Shown here piece after piece: positions 17,785-27,202 of a stretch of DNA of 64,000 bases. Origin of the DNA: Pyrococcus yayanosii CH1 (GTDB lineage Archaea > Methanobacteriota_B > Thermococci > Thermococcales > Thermococcaceae); assembly GCF_000215995.1 (NCBI RefSeq), contig NC_015680.1:496001-560000 (forward strand), in the 5' to 3' direction. The translations under genes were made by a program, and so were the position numbers. The notes below the pieces were generated by a model. It was not told the DNA's origin. It searched no databases and saw only the letters and a program-made list of their open reading frames with translations. Positions within the stretch are counted from its first letter, which is position 1; each line of letters opens with the position of its first letter.

Positions 17785-18030
17785 ATGCGGGGCGAGCTCC
17801 TCACAGTCCTAGGCATAGTCCTAATCCTCGTGGGCTTCCTGCTGGTTTTTATCGGAACCATGATGTCGGCTTTAAGCGGTGAGAGCGAGGTCGAAGGAGG
17901 CGGCGTAATAATGATAGGGCCCATACCAATAATCTTTGGCACTCAAAGGGGTGCCACGCTGGCTATGGTGCTCGCGATAGTACTCATGGTCCTTTGGTTC
18001 CTCCTTGCTCTAGTCTCTCGAATGAAGTAA
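17785..18030 (+). CDS. DUF131 family small membrane protein
   Basis: 81 residues with two membrane helices (about 5-30 and 57-78) flanking a loop with GGGVIMIGPIPIIFGT, the signature of the archaeal DUF131/TIGR00304 family. Function unknown. Divergent from the HAD gene. The short gap and GGAGAGGAGG before the next gene allow cotranscription with the antiporter. Confidence 0.82.
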   Translation: MRGELLTVLGIVLILVGFLLVFIGTMMSALSGESEVEGGGVIMIGPIPIIFGTQRGATLAMVLAIVLMVLWFLLALVSRMK

Positions 18031-18079
18031 GGAGCCATGTAGCCAAACCACCATACAACGGAGAGGAGGAACAGCTAAG

Positions 18080-19255
18080 ATGAATTACATCCTCGGCATA
18101 TCCATACTCCTCGTTTTTGCTAAGAGCCTTGAGTGGCTCCTGGAGAAGAAGGACATACATCCAATACTCGCTCACATAACAACAGGGATAATCCTCGGAC
18201 CCTTCGTCCTAGACCTCGTCTCCCCGAGTGAGCAGCTCAAGGTTCTGAGCGAGTTTGGCCTGCTAATGATGATGCTCTACATGGGTCTTACGAGTAATTT
18301 CTCGGCGATAGCTCAGAACACCCAGAAGGCCCTTGTGGTTGCTTCCTTCGGCGTGGCCTTCTCCTTTATCCTCGGCTATCTAACCGTGAGGGCCTTCGGC
18401 TTTCCCTTTGTGGCGGCCATCTTCGTGGGAGTTACCCTTGGCAACACGGCTATAGAAGTCACCAGCGGCGTCCTCGTGAAAGAGCGCGTTGGAAGGCTAG
18501 TGTCGTCAGTTCTCATGGGCGCGGCCTTCGCGGACGACATAATAGCGGTTTACCTCATAGGTGTCGTAACCGCAATGACGAAAGGGAGCTTAGACTTAAT
18601 TTCCATTGTCCTCCTTACCCTTAAGATAGCTCTCTTCCTCGTTGCCACGCTCTTGATTTCCGAGTTCGTGTTTAAGCGTTCCCACTGGTTCTATGCTGTC
18701 GTTAGAAACCTCAACGTCTTCTTCACTTTCACCATAATCCTGACCTTTGCCCTCGCTGTGATTGCAGAGGAGATTGGCCTGAACCAAATCATCGGAGCAT
18801 ACCTTGCTGGTCTGACGATAAGCAGGCTCAGGGAGAGGAAGGATCCTCTCGTAGTCAGCAAGATAAAGCTGAACGAGCTCATAAACGACCTCCAGGTGGT
18901 CCTCACAGAGTTCTTCATACCCCTCTTCTTTATCTACGTGGGTTTGATGTTTAATCCGCCCCTGGAGAAAGTTAGCATTCCTCTGATACTCGCCCTCTAC
19001 GCCTCCGCAGTCCTCGGCAAACTTATTGGTTGTAGCCTCGGCATGAAATTATTTAGAGCTTCCTGGAGCGATGCCATCCTCGTGGGAATTGGAATGGGAG
19101 GGAGAGGAAGCCTCGAGCTCGCCATACTGAAATTTGGCCTTGAGAGCGGAATAATAGATCAGAGCCTCTTCGCCACCATAATAATCATCTCCATGCTGAC
19201 GGCCCTCACTACGCCCATCTTTTTCAAGCACGCGATAAAGAAGGTTAAAAAGTAG
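18080..19255 (+). CDS. cation:proton antiporter (CPA2/NapA type)
   Basis: 391 residues, about 12 membrane helices. The unwound-helix and ion-site segments are present: [11 protein letters not shown], then [15 protein letters not shown] with the Asp-Asp pair expected in an electrogenic Na+/H+ exchanger of the CPA2 family. [12 protein letters not shown] near the end is the conserved helix 10-11 region. No TrkA-N/RCK domain is attached. GAGGAGGAACAGC precedes the ATG. Confidence 0.88.
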   Translation: MNYILGISILLVFAKSLEWLLEKKDIHPILAHITTGIILGPFVLDLVSPSEQLKVLSEFGLLMMMLYMGLTSNFSAIAQNTQKALVVASFGVAFSFILGYLTVRAFGFPFVAAIFVGVTLGNTAIEVTSGVLVKERVGRLVSSVLMGAAFADDIIAVYLIGVVTAMTKGSLDLISIVLLTLKIALFLVATLLISEFVFKRSHWFYAVVRNLNVFFTFTIILTFALAVIAEEIGLNQIIGAYLAGLTISRLRERKDPLVVSKIKLNELINDLQVVLTEFFIPLFFIYVGLMFNPPLEKVSIPLILALYASAVLGKLIGCSLGMKLFRASWSDAILVGIGMGGRGSLELAILKFGLESGIIDQSLFATIIIISMLTALTTPIFFKHAIKKVKK

Positions 19256-19286
19256 TGGGAGAGTATTTAAGGGGAGGGTGGTGTTA

Positions 19287-20975
19287 ATGAAGGTATTTGA
19301 GGGCGATCCGGTTGGTATAGTCCGAGGTGAGGCGAGCTTTTCAAGCTTTGAGTTCTCCGTTAGTCCAGAGGCAAAGCTGTCCTTCGGAGAGTTCGTCGTC
19401 ACGAAGAACCGAAACGGCGAGTGGGTGATAGGGACCGTGAGGAAAATTGAAAACATGAACTGGCTTCTCTCAGGCGGTAAGAGCAATTACAACTCACTCC
19501 TCCTCGACATACATGAATATGGAGATAGCATTGGGGTAAACGAGGAGATAAGAGCCACTGTTAGGATTCTCGGGAAGCTAAGCTTCGGAAGCTCTGTGGA
19601 GGTTCTCCCAAACAGGGTCCCAATACCCAACGGTGAGTTCGTTTATCTCGCCAGTGATGAGGTTCTTGAGGAGATGTACAGGCCCACGGGTGGGAGCATG
19701 GAGGTCGGAACCCTGCTCATGAGAGATTCCGTGAAGATAAGCCTCGACGTCGATGAACTCGTCTCGAGACACTTCGCGGTTTTGGCCGTCACCGGTGCTG
19801 GAAAGAGCAACGCGATAGCAGTTATGGTTGCCGGAATAGTAGAGGGGCTCGGCGGGACGGTTGTGGTACTCGACCCCCACGGGGACTACGTGAGGCTCAG
19901 GTTACCTAAAACAGGGGATGAGCTCGTGAACGTCATAGATGCCAGAATAACGCCTGAGTTGCTGGACAGTGATGAGCTTGCGGAAATCCTCGGCGTGAGA
20001 AGGGACGCCCAGATACAGAGGACATTCCTTGAAAGGGCTTGGGACACGGTGAGGCAGGGGAACCAGAACATAGGTGGAAGGGAGCTCCTCGTAAAGCTCA
20101 GGGAGAAGCTTAACGAGTGGGTCGAGAATGGTGGAGGAGAGTACTGGGACCCCTTTGAAGGGAGATATAAGAAAATTGAGAACCTCGACTCGAACACTAA
20201 AAATACCATTCTCAAGGTCGTTATGAGGATTTCGCGCTTCCTCAGGAACTATGGGCATTTACTGACGAGCGAAGACCTTCTAGCCAAGATCGAGGCCGGA
20301 AAAGTTAACGTCATTGACCTTGCCCCCCTCGAGGAAGAGCAGATGAAGGTTGTGGTTTCGAGGTTCCTTAGGAGGCTCTTTGAGGCGAGGGTTGACTACG
20401 AGAGCGCCCTCAAGAGGGAGGAGTCAGGAAAAGTTGACGAGGAGCTTTTGAGGGAGAAGAGAAGAATAGAGGGCATGTACCCAGCTCTGACAGAGCCAGT
20501 CCTCGTGATAGTGGAGGAAGCCCACATATTCGCCCCACAGGGGGAGGAGAGCGATGTCGCGAGGATACTTGGAAGGATAGCGAGAGAGGGGAGGAAATTT
20601 GGAGTAGGCCTTGGTATAGTTAGCCAGAGACCAAACAGGCTCAACGAGGACGTCTTGAGCCAGACGAACACTAAGATAATCCTCAGGATAGTCAACCCCA
20701 AGGACCAAGAATATGTGCTGAGGGCGAGTGAACAGCTGAGCAAAGATTTGCTCGACGACATAGCAGGACTCGGCAGGGGAGAAGCTGTCATAGTCGGTCA
20801 GGCCGTGAAGCTTCCAGCCCTCGTGAAGATATATGACTTCAAAAAGCTAGGCGGTAACTATGGTGGAGGCGATATAGGGGTCGTTGAGAGGTGGAAGAAG
20901 CGAGTGGCGGCTCAGAAAGCCGAAAAAGAAGTCGAAAGACTTTATGGCGAGCTTGGTGTTGATGTTGATTGGTGA
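19287..20975 (+). CDS. herA: HerA DNA translocase/helicase
   Basis: 562 residues. N-terminal HAS barrel (about 1-95), then a FtsK/HerA-type ATPase with Walker [11 protein letters not shown] near 170, DPHGDYV, and Walker [14 protein letters not shown] near 408. It forms a hexamer that works with NurA and Mre11-Rad50 in DNA end resection. The ATG at 19287 follows GGGAGGGTGGTG; the GTG at 19278 is inside that site. First gene of the four-gene resection operon; 12 bp before mre11. Confidence 0.95.
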   Translation: MKVFEGDPVGIVRGEASFSSFEFSVSPEAKLSFGEFVVTKNRNGEWVIGTVRKIENMNWLLSGGKSNYNSLLLDIHEYGDSIGVNEEIRATVRILGKLSFGSSVEVLPNRVPIPNGEFVYLASDEVLEEMYRPTGGSMEVGTLLMRDSVKISLDVDELVSRHFAVLAVTGAGKSNAIAVMVAGIVEGLGGTVVVLDPHGDYVRLRLPKTGDELVNVIDARITPELLDSDELAEILGVRRDAQIQRTFLERAWDTVRQGNQNIGGRELLVKLREKLNEWVENGGGEYWDPFEGRYKKIENLDSNTKNTILKVVMRISRFLRNYGHLLTSEDLLAKIEAGKVNVIDLAPLEEEQMKVVVSRFLRRLFEARVDYESALKREESGKVDEELLREKRRIEGMYPALTEPVLVIVEEAHIFAPQGEESDVARILGRIAREGRKFGVGLGIVSQRPNRLNEDVLSQTNTKIILRIVNPKDQEYVLRASEQLSKDLLDDIAGLGRGEAVIVGQAVKLPALVKIYDFKKLGGNYGGGDIGVVERWKKRVAAQKAEKEVERLYGELGVDVDW

Positions 20976-20987
20976 GGTGCTTTTACG

Positions 20988-22232
20988 ATGAAGTTTGCGC
21001 ACATAGCTGACGTTCACCTAGGCTTCGAGCAGTATCGTTTACCCTTTAGAGCTGAGGAGTTTGCGGAGAGTTTCAGAATGGCCATTGAGATAGCCCTGAG
21101 GGAGAGAGCCGACTTCATACTGATTAGCGGTGACCTCTTCCACTCGAGCAGACCGAGTCCAGAGACAATAAAACAGGCGATAGAGATTCTGTCCCTCCCA
21201 AAGGAGAAGGGAATACCAGTGTTTGCAATAGAGGGGAACCATGACAGGACGCAAAGAAAGGTATCTGTGTACAACCTACTCGAGGACCTCGGGCTCCTAA
21301 ATCTCGTCGGTATAAGGGACGAGAAAGTTAATGGCGAGTTTCTTAGGAGCGAAAGGATTGGAGGTAAGTTCTTAATTAAGGGGATCTTCAACGACATTGA
21401 GATACATGGCCTTAAATACATGAGTCCCGCCTGGCATGAGAGGAACAGAATTAAGGGAATATTCAAACCGAGAGGAAAGGCAATCCTGATGCTTCATCAG
21501 GGCATCAAGGAGATAATAGAAAGGATGACCTTCGTCCCTGAGAGGCAAAGGAATTACTACGAGATAAGGCTCGGTGACCTTCCCGGGGGTTACCTCTACT
21601 ACGCGATGGGACACATACACAAGAACTTCGTTACGAGCTACGACATCGGCAAGGTGGTCTATCCAGGCTCACTCGAGAGATGGGATTTCGGAGATTACGA
21701 GGTTAGGTACGCTTGGGACGGAAAGGCTTTCAAACCGATCGCTGGAACGGAGAAGGGCTTCTACATAGTCGAGGACTTTGAGCCGAGGTTCATTAAACTC
21801 GACGTCAGGCCCTTCATAGACGTGAAGATTAAGGCAAATGAGGCCGTTCTGAGGAAAGAGCTGAAGAGGCTCGCTCCAAGGATTCCAAGGGAGGCCTTTG
21901 TGAGGGTTGACGTGGAGTGGGAGAGGCCCTTTGACGTCGCCTTCATTTATGAGACTATTAGAGCGAGGCACGTTCAGGTAAGAACTAGGTTCGGGAGGAG
22001 ACAAGAAAGGGGACCAGTTAAGCCCGAAGAATACTTCACGGAGGCCGAGAAAAAGATAATCGAGCTACTCGGCGGAAGGGAAATTGAGGACATTGACGCC
22101 GTTATAGAGATCCTCTCTGGAATTGTCACCGAGAGAAAGGAGAGTGTAGAGGAAGAGCCTAAGGTTGAGAGAAAGTTCGCGCCTCCCAAAAAGAAGGGGG
22201 ACATACTCGCGTGGCTCGGTGGTGGGGGATGA
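20988..22232 (+). CDS. mre11: Mre11 DNA repair nuclease
   Basis: 414 residues. Five phosphoesterase motifs are complete: DVHLG (8-12), SGDLFHS (about 48), EGNHDR (about 84), MLHQGI (about 166) and AMGHIHKN (about 206), coordinating two Mn ions. The C-terminal part (about 330-410) would carry the Rad50-binding helices. It makes the nuclease of the Mre11-Rad50 complex. Its stop overlaps the rad50 start as ATGA. Confidence 0.96.
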   Translation: MKFAHIADVHLGFEQYRLPFRAEEFAESFRMAIEIALRERADFILISGDLFHSSRPSPETIKQAIEILSLPKEKGIPVFAIEGNHDRTQRKVSVYNLLEDLGLLNLVGIRDEKVNGEFLRSERIGGKFLIKGIFNDIEIHGLKYMSPAWHERNRIKGIFKPRGKAILMLHQGIKEIIERMTFVPERQRNYYEIRLGDLPGGYLYYAMGHIHKNFVTSYDIGKVVYPGSLERWDFGDYEVRYAWDGKAFKPIAGTEKGFYIVEDFEPRFIKLDVRPFIDVKIKANEAVLRKELKRLAPRIPREAFVRVDVEWERPFDVAFIYETIRARHVQVRTRFGRRQERGPVKPEEYFTEAEKKIIELLGGREIEDIDAVIEILSGIVTERKESVEEEPKVERKFAPPKKKGDILAWLGGGG

Positions 22233-24883
22233 GGCTCGAGAAGGTAATAATCAAGGACTTCCGCTCTCACCAGCTGACAGCGGTAGACTTCACTCCCGGA
22301 ATAAACCTCATAATTGGCCAGAACGGCAGCGGGAAGAGCTCCATCCTCGAGGCGATTTTGGTAGGCCTTTACTGGCCATCGCGCCCGAGCGAGCTGAAAA
22401 AGGAAGACATCCTGAGAGTAGGGGGCAGAGGAACCGAGATAACGGTGTTCTTCGAGGTCGGGGGTGTGAAATACCAGGTTCACAGGAAAATACACGGTAG
22501 CTACGCCCACGTCAAATATCTCGACAACGGCACCTGGAGGACGATTGAGGCCAGCGGACACAATGCCGTGAGGGAGTGGATGAACCGGCTCATATCCTAC
22601 GACGTCTTCGTGAACGCCGTCTACATAAGGCAGGGGGAGATAGAGGCAATACTAAGGGACGACGTGGAGAGGGAAAAAGTTGTCAGGCAGGTGCTTGGAA
22701 TAGAGAAGCTGGAGAACGCCTACAGCAACCTGAGGGCTGTTCTGAGAGAGATAAGGCGTAGAATTACGGAAGCTGAAGACTTCCTCAAAAAAACGGAAAA
22801 AGTCGAGGAGACTATCGTGGAGAGCGAGAGGAGGCTCATTGAAATCCTCAGCAGGATTAACGAGCTCTCCTCCAAACTCCCAGAGCTCAGGCAGGAGCTC
22901 GCGGTGGTTGAGAGGGAGCTTAAGGAGCTCGACGAGAAAGAAAAGAGAATCAACGGTCTGAAGATTGAACTCGAGAGGAAGAGGGGCGAGATGAGGGAGC
23001 TCAGGGCAATGGAGGGGGAGCTCAGGAAGGCCATTGAAGAAGGAAAAAGGAAGATAGAGGAGCTCAAAAAAAGGCTCAAAGGTCTCGAAGAACTCGAAGA
23101 GAGGGCAAAGGAATTTAAAGAGCTTTCTGCATTCCTCGAGAATTACAGGAAGAGGAAGGCCGAGATCGAGAGGGAAATAAGTGCATTTGAGGAGAGGCTC
23201 AGGGCAGTTGAGGACAGGATTATGGAGCTCGAGGGGAAGATTGAAAGGATTGCAGAGCTTGAGAATAAGTTGAGAGAGCTCAGGGAGAGGCTCAAGGAGC
23301 TTGAGCCCTTTAAGGGGAAGCTTGATGAGAGAGAAGCCATCAGAAGGGAGCTCGAAAATAAAAGAAGAAAGTTGAGGTTGAGCAGAAAGGAGATTGAGAA
23401 GCTCAGGGAAGAAATTATGAGGGCAAAAAGTGAGAGAGAGACGCTTCAGAAAAGGTTGCAAGAGCTGAGCAAGCTGAGGGGCGAGCTCGAAAGCAGGATG
23501 CTCGATAGGGAGAAGGCAATCGAGGAGCTCAAGAGGGCGAGGGGTAAGTGCCCCGTCTGCGGTACCGAGCTGACGGAGGAACACAGGCAGGAGCTCATAG
23601 AGAAGTACACTCTGGAAGTCTCGGGGATGGAGGAGAGGCTTAGGGAGATTGAAGAAGAGGTTGGGAAGATAAGGAAGAAGCTCAGGGAAGTCGAGAGGAC
23701 GCTCGCGAGGGAGGTTGAGCTCATAAAGCAGGAGGAGCTTCTGAGGCAGGTCGAGGAGCTCGAGGCTAAGCTGAAGTCCTTCAGCCCTGAGATCGAGGAG
23801 AAGGCAAGGGAGTTCGAGAGGGTTAGGGATGAAATCGGCAGGATTGAAGGTGAGGTTAAGGGCCTGAGGGAAGAAGCGAGCAGGCTCACTGCCCTGAAGA
23901 AGAAGCGAGAGTTATTGAAGGAGAAGCTCGATGGCAGAAAAGCCTGGCTTAACGAGCTTGAAGCAGAACTCAGGAAGAAGGGATTTGGGAGCGAGGACGA
24001 GCTTGAGAAGAGGTTGAGGGAGCTCGAGCCGATGTACAAGGAATACCTTGAGTTGAGGGCCCTGAAGGGACAGCTCGAGAGGGAGATTAAGGACGTTGCT
24101 GAGAAGGAAGTCAAGCTAAGAAAAGTCCGGGAAGATGTCGAGAGACTGAGGGGTGAGATAGACAGTATTGAGGAGGAGCTTAGGGGTCTTGAAAAAACCT
24201 ATGATCCAGTGAGGCATGAAGAGGTGAGAAAGAGGAAGGAGAGGCTCGCTGTGGAGCTCGGAAAGCTCGAGAACGAGCTGAAGATACTGGAGGAGGAGAG
24301 GGAAAGAGTCGAGAAGACCCTTGAAGCTCTAAGAGAGCAGAGGGAGGAGAGAAAAAAGAAGATGGAGGAGCTCAAGAGGCTCAAGAAGGCCGAGCTTAAC
24401 GCCGAAGAGCTGAGAAAGAAGATAAAGATGTACAAGGCAGCGATAAGGGAGCGGGCCCTGGAGAGCGTTGCTGAGATAGCGAGCGAGATATTTGAAGAGC
24501 TGACGGAGGGAAAATACTCCGGAGTAGTCCTGAAGGCAGATGAAAACAAGCTCAGGCTCTTCGTGGTTTATGAGGGGAAAGAAAGGCCCCTGAGCTTCCT
24601 CAGCGGCGGTGAAAGGATAGCCCTCGCCTTAGCCTTCCGCCTCGCCCTCTCCATGTTCCTGGCTGGCGAGATGAGCCTTCTCATCCTTGACGAGCCAACG
24701 CCCTTCCTAGATGAGGAGAGGCGCAGGAGGCTTATAAGCATAATGGAGGGCTACCTCAGAAAGATACCCCAGGTCATAGTGGTGTCCCACGACGAGGAAC
24801 TGAAAGATGCGGCGGATAGGGTCATAAGGGTTCGGCTCGAGGACGGTGTTTCCAGGGTGAGCGTCGAGGGGGTGGTCTCTTGA
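22229..24883 (+). CDS. rad50: Rad50 DNA double-strand break repair ATPase
   Basis: 884 residues. Walker A IGQNGSGKSS near 30, long heptad coiled coils (about 160-430 and 470-740), zinc hook CPVC at about 441-444 in the middle, signature LSGGER near 791 and Walker B LLILDEPTP near 818. The start is the ATG at 22229 inside the mre11 stop; GGTGGTGGGGG is the ribosome binding site. SMC-like ATPase partner of Mre11. Strongly Glu/Lys/Arg-rich, which generates long spurious antisense frames. Confidence 0.96.
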   Translation: MRLEKVIIKDFRSHQLTAVDFTPGINLIIGQNGSGKSSILEAILVGLYWPSRPSELKKEDILRVGGRGTEITVFFEVGGVKYQVHRKIHGSYAHVKYLDNGTWRTIEASGHNAVREWMNRLISYDVFVNAVYIRQGEIEAILRDDVEREKVVRQVLGIEKLENAYSNLRAVLREIRRRITEAEDFLKKTEKVEETIVESERRLIEILSRINELSSKLPELRQELAVVERELKELDEKEKRINGLKIELERKRGEMRELRAMEGELRKAIEEGKRKIEELKKRLKGLEELEERAKEFKELSAFLENYRKRKAEIEREISAFEERLRAVEDRIMELEGKIERIAELENKLRELRERLKELEPFKGKLDEREAIRRELENKRRKLRLSRKEIEKLREEIMRAKSERETLQKRLQELSKLRGELESRMLDREKAIEELKRARGKCPVCGTELTEEHRQELIEKYTLEVSGMEERLREIEEEVGKIRKKLREVERTLAREVELIKQEELLRQVEELEAKLKSFSPEIEEKAREFERVRDEIGRIEGEVKGLREEASRLTALKKKRELLKEKLDGRKAWLNELEAELRKKGFGSEDELEKRLRELEPMYKEYLELRALKGQLEREIKDVAEKEVKLRKVREDVERLRGEIDSIEEELRGLEKTYDPVRHEEVRKRKERLAVELGKLENELKILEEERERVEKTLEALREQREERKKKMEELKRLKKAELNAEELRKKIKMYKAAIRERALESVAEIASEIFEELTEGKYSGVVLKADENKLRLFVVYEGKERPLSFLSGGERIALALAFRLALSMFLAGEMSLLILDEPTPFLDEERRRRLISIMEGYLRKIPQVIVVSHDEELKDAADRVIRVRLEDGVSRVSVEGVVS

Positions 24884-26205
24884 GGCTTCTGCCGGCGAAC
24901 CACGTTGAGAGAATAACTACGATGCTGAAAGAACAGCTGAAAAAGGTGGAGGAAAAGCTCAGGGACGTTAAGTGGCGACCCCTGCCCAAGTCCGAGGAGA
25001 GCAGGGTTTATGCGGTAGATGGGAGCCAAGGCAAGGCCAGACTGAGCGGAACCATAATCTACATGGTCTCCTCTTTTGCCTTTGGAAGCGGACGCCCCTA
25101 CAGGCTCTTCTACACGAACGCAATGCTCTACAACTACGGAATCTCGGACCAAATGATAAGGCTACAGATGGAGACGCTCGAGAACAAGCTCGGCTATCTC
25201 GCGGGAAAGCTCGGGGATGTCGACCTTGTCATAATGGATGGAACTTTAACGGGCTCCCTCACGAGGCCGCCAGTTTACCCGGAGAGCGTAAGGGGGATAA
25301 GGACTTTGGAGATGTTCCTTGGAAAAGCAGAGCTCAGGAGACTTGTCAGGGAGTTCCGGAAAGAGCTGGACTCCCATTACAGGAACTTAGAAGATGAACT
25401 AATGGAGAGGGGCTTTTCAGAAAGTCCAATACTCGCCGATATGCTCGTTGACAGGTTCTTCGAAAGGTTCACGCGGGGAAAGATAATGCCGGAAAGGATT
25501 GTAATAAGGTCACGGGAATCTCTGCCAGAAAAGATAACCATAAGGTTGACAGATCTTGAAAGGGCGGCAAATGAGGGAAAGACGGCCGAGGATTTACTGA
25601 GGGAGATCGAGGAGAAAAAGGGAATAAGGGTAGTAGCCACAAGGGAGGAGTTAAGGGATGCCTTTCATGTCGTTCTCGCCTACGTAGAGTACCTCGACTC
25701 CCTAGAAAGGCTGCTCGGCCTTGACCTCTTCTATGTTGCGAAGAGCTTCTACACGAGAAGGCTGAGCTCAAAAGCCGGCGTTCCAATCGTCGATTCTGCC
25801 TACCTTGACGCTATCCTCAGGAAGCTGAGAGGAAGCGAAGAGCCCGGCTATCTAAAGCTTGAGGAGAGAATTAGGGTAGAACACGAGATACCCGACCCTC
25901 TCAGGGATTTCTTCGAAAGAGTTCGCCGGTGTGGTGAGGAAGGTGTCCACGGGGCATATGTCAGGTTCGAGAGGGGGGACGTAATTTACATGGTCCAGTC
26001 GAACAAGGAGATAACAAGGGTGCTCCCCAAGGCCCTCCACCACAGGACTGGTGGCTATCTAAGGCCCCTCCAGCGGGCCCACGAAGGCGTTAAAATCTCC
26101 CAGAGGGAGTTTCGCACAGCCCTCGACGTGCTGATGAACCATCTCCGCTTGAAGGACCCCGATTTGAGGGTCTTCGTCAAATACGGACGCTCACCGCTGG
26201 AGTGA
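24880..26205 (+). CDS. nurA: NurA 5'-3' nuclease
   Basis: 441 residues. AVDGSQGKARLSG (about 46) has the first catalytic Asp, VDLVIMDGTLTG the second acidic site, and the C-terminal TGGYLRPLQRAHEGVKIS is conserved. NurA forms a dimer on the HerA hexamer and resects 5' strands. TTG start at 24880 overlaps the rad50 stop (TTGA), with GGGGTGGT upstream. Last gene of the resection operon. Confidence 0.93.
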   Translation: MRLLPANHVERITTMLKEQLKKVEEKLRDVKWRPLPKSEESRVYAVDGSQGKARLSGTIIYMVSSFAFGSGRPYRLFYTNAMLYNYGISDQMIRLQMETLENKLGYLAGKLGDVDLVIMDGTLTGSLTRPPVYPESVRGIRTLEMFLGKAELRRLVREFRKELDSHYRNLEDELMERGFSESPILADMLVDRFFERFTRGKIMPERIVIRSRESLPEKITIRLTDLERAANEGKTAEDLLREIEEKKGIRVVATREELRDAFHVVLAYVEYLDSLERLLGLDLFYVAKSFYTRRLSSKAGVPIVDSAYLDAILRKLRGSEEPGYLKLEERIRVEHEIPDPLRDFFERVRRCGEEGVHGAYVRFERGDVIYMVQSNKEITRVLPKALHHRTGGYLRPLQRAHEGVKISQREFRTALDVLMNHLRLKDPDLRVFVKYGRSPLE

Positions 26206-26206
26206 G

Positions 26207-26506
26207 CTAACACTTTCTCCACTCCTCCGCGAGCTCTTCAATTGCCTTCCTCACCCTCTCCCTGTCCCCTATATCCACCACGAGGAAGACCTCTTGGACG
26301 CTCCCGTCGCTCTTCGCAATGAGCTTGAGGCCGGTTCTCGTTTCCCGAGAGACCTTTATCTCAAAGCCCCTCGAATCGCTGGCGTAAATCCTGCCAGGAA
26401 TAACCTTCTTAACGCCTGGTATAGCCGCGATCCGCTCGAGGGGTTTCTCAAGCCCCTTGAGGAAGTGGTGCTCCCTCTTGACGCCCTTCCTGAAGTGCCT
26501 CGGCAT
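26207..26506 (-). CDS. DUF2103-like conserved archaeal protein
   Basis: 99 residues from MPRHFRKGVKREHHFLKGLEK. KREHHFLKGLE, GVKKVIPGRI and SRGFEIKVSRETRTGLKL resemble the archaeal DUF2103 family (sometimes called putative metal-binding); I am only moderately sure. A longer frame starts at 26548, but it would contain the TATA-like TTTTTAAAGATA at 26529-26540, so I use 26506. Convergent with nurA, one base between the stops. Confidence 0.65.
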   Translation of the reverse strand: MPRHFRKGVKREHHFLKGLEKPLERIAAIPGVKKVIPGRIYASDSRGFEIKVSRETRTGLKLIAKSDGSVQEVFLVVDIGDRERVRKAIEELAEEWRKC

Positions 26507-26526
26507 GTTTACCAGCTCGATGCAAG

Positions 26527-26541
26527 GCTTTTTAAAGATAA
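26527..26541. promoter_or_regulatory. shared divergent TATA element
   Basis: GCTTTTTAAAGATAA lies between the minus-strand gene starting at 26506 and the plus-strand gene starting at 26568. The TTTAAA core is palindromic and at a suitable distance from both starts, so one element may serve both directions. Confidence 0.35.
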
Positions 26542-26567
26542 GGACCATACCGCCGCCGGTGGTGAGG

Positions 26568-27200
26568 ATGCCCTACCTGGTCATAGAGCACCTCGAGGAG
26601 ATAAGCGAGTGGCTCTGGCTCGAGTACAAGCACGTGAGCGAGTGGTGGGGAGAAAAATTAATTTTCACGAACGTCCCGGCCAAGGACAGAGAGAGGCTGG
26701 CAAAGCTGGGGAGCGTTTTGAGCCAGAGCATTACCGAATTCCCCATTGACAGGTCAAAGCTGATAATCCTTGATCCATTCGCTGAGGAGGAACTTAAGCC
26801 GGAAGATATCGAGGATGACACCATAATCGTAGTCGGAGGAATTCTCGGGGACTTTGAGTTCACAGGGAAGACTAAGAAGTTCATAACTGATAAAATCGAG
26901 GGGGCGAATGCCAGGCACATTGGAAGCGTCCAGTTCTCCATAGACGGCTCGGCGATAGTGGCAAAGCTAATCGCCGAAGGGAAGCGGCTAGACGAGATTG
27001 AGTATGAGCTAAACCCCACGATAAAGCTTGACGAGTTCAGCGAGATTACTCTTCACTACGCGGTTCCAAAGCTGAATGGAAAGCTCCTGCTCACGCCGGA
27101 CCTCATCGAACTCCAGAAAAGGGAGCTCGGCTACTGCAAGGATCATGAGGAGGACGAGGAGCTTGAGGCGTTCTTCGAGGGAAGAAAAGAATTGAAGTAA
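26568..27200 (+). CDS. SFM1/DUF431-like SPOUT protein methyltransferase
   Basis: 210 residues. The N-terminus MPYLVIEHLEEISEWLWLEY is close in pattern to yeast Sfm1, the SPOUT-fold arginine methyltransferase acting on ribosomal protein uS3. The knot region contains DDTIIVVGGILGDF and RHIGSVQFSIDGSAIVAKLI. A SAM-dependent protein methyltransferase is inferred; the archaeal substrate is unknown. GGTGAGG precedes the ATG at 26568. Convergent with the inositol-phosphate synthase gene. Confidence 0.78.
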   Translation: MPYLVIEHLEEISEWLWLEYKHVSEWWGEKLIFTNVPAKDRERLAKLGSVLSQSITEFPIDRSKLIILDPFAEEELKPEDIEDDTIIVVGGILGDFEFTGKTKKFITDKIEGANARHIGSVQFSIDGSAIVAKLIAEGKRLDEIEYELNPTIKLDEFSEITLHYAVPKLNGKLLLTPDLIELQKRELGYCKDHEEDEELEAFFEGRKELK

Positions 27201-27202
27201 GT

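Noticed and set aside
22652-23584. 310-codon minus-strand frame inside rad50
   Set aside because: Leu/Pro/Phe-rich antisense of the Glu/Lys/Arg coiled coil; no ribosome site or recognisable domain.
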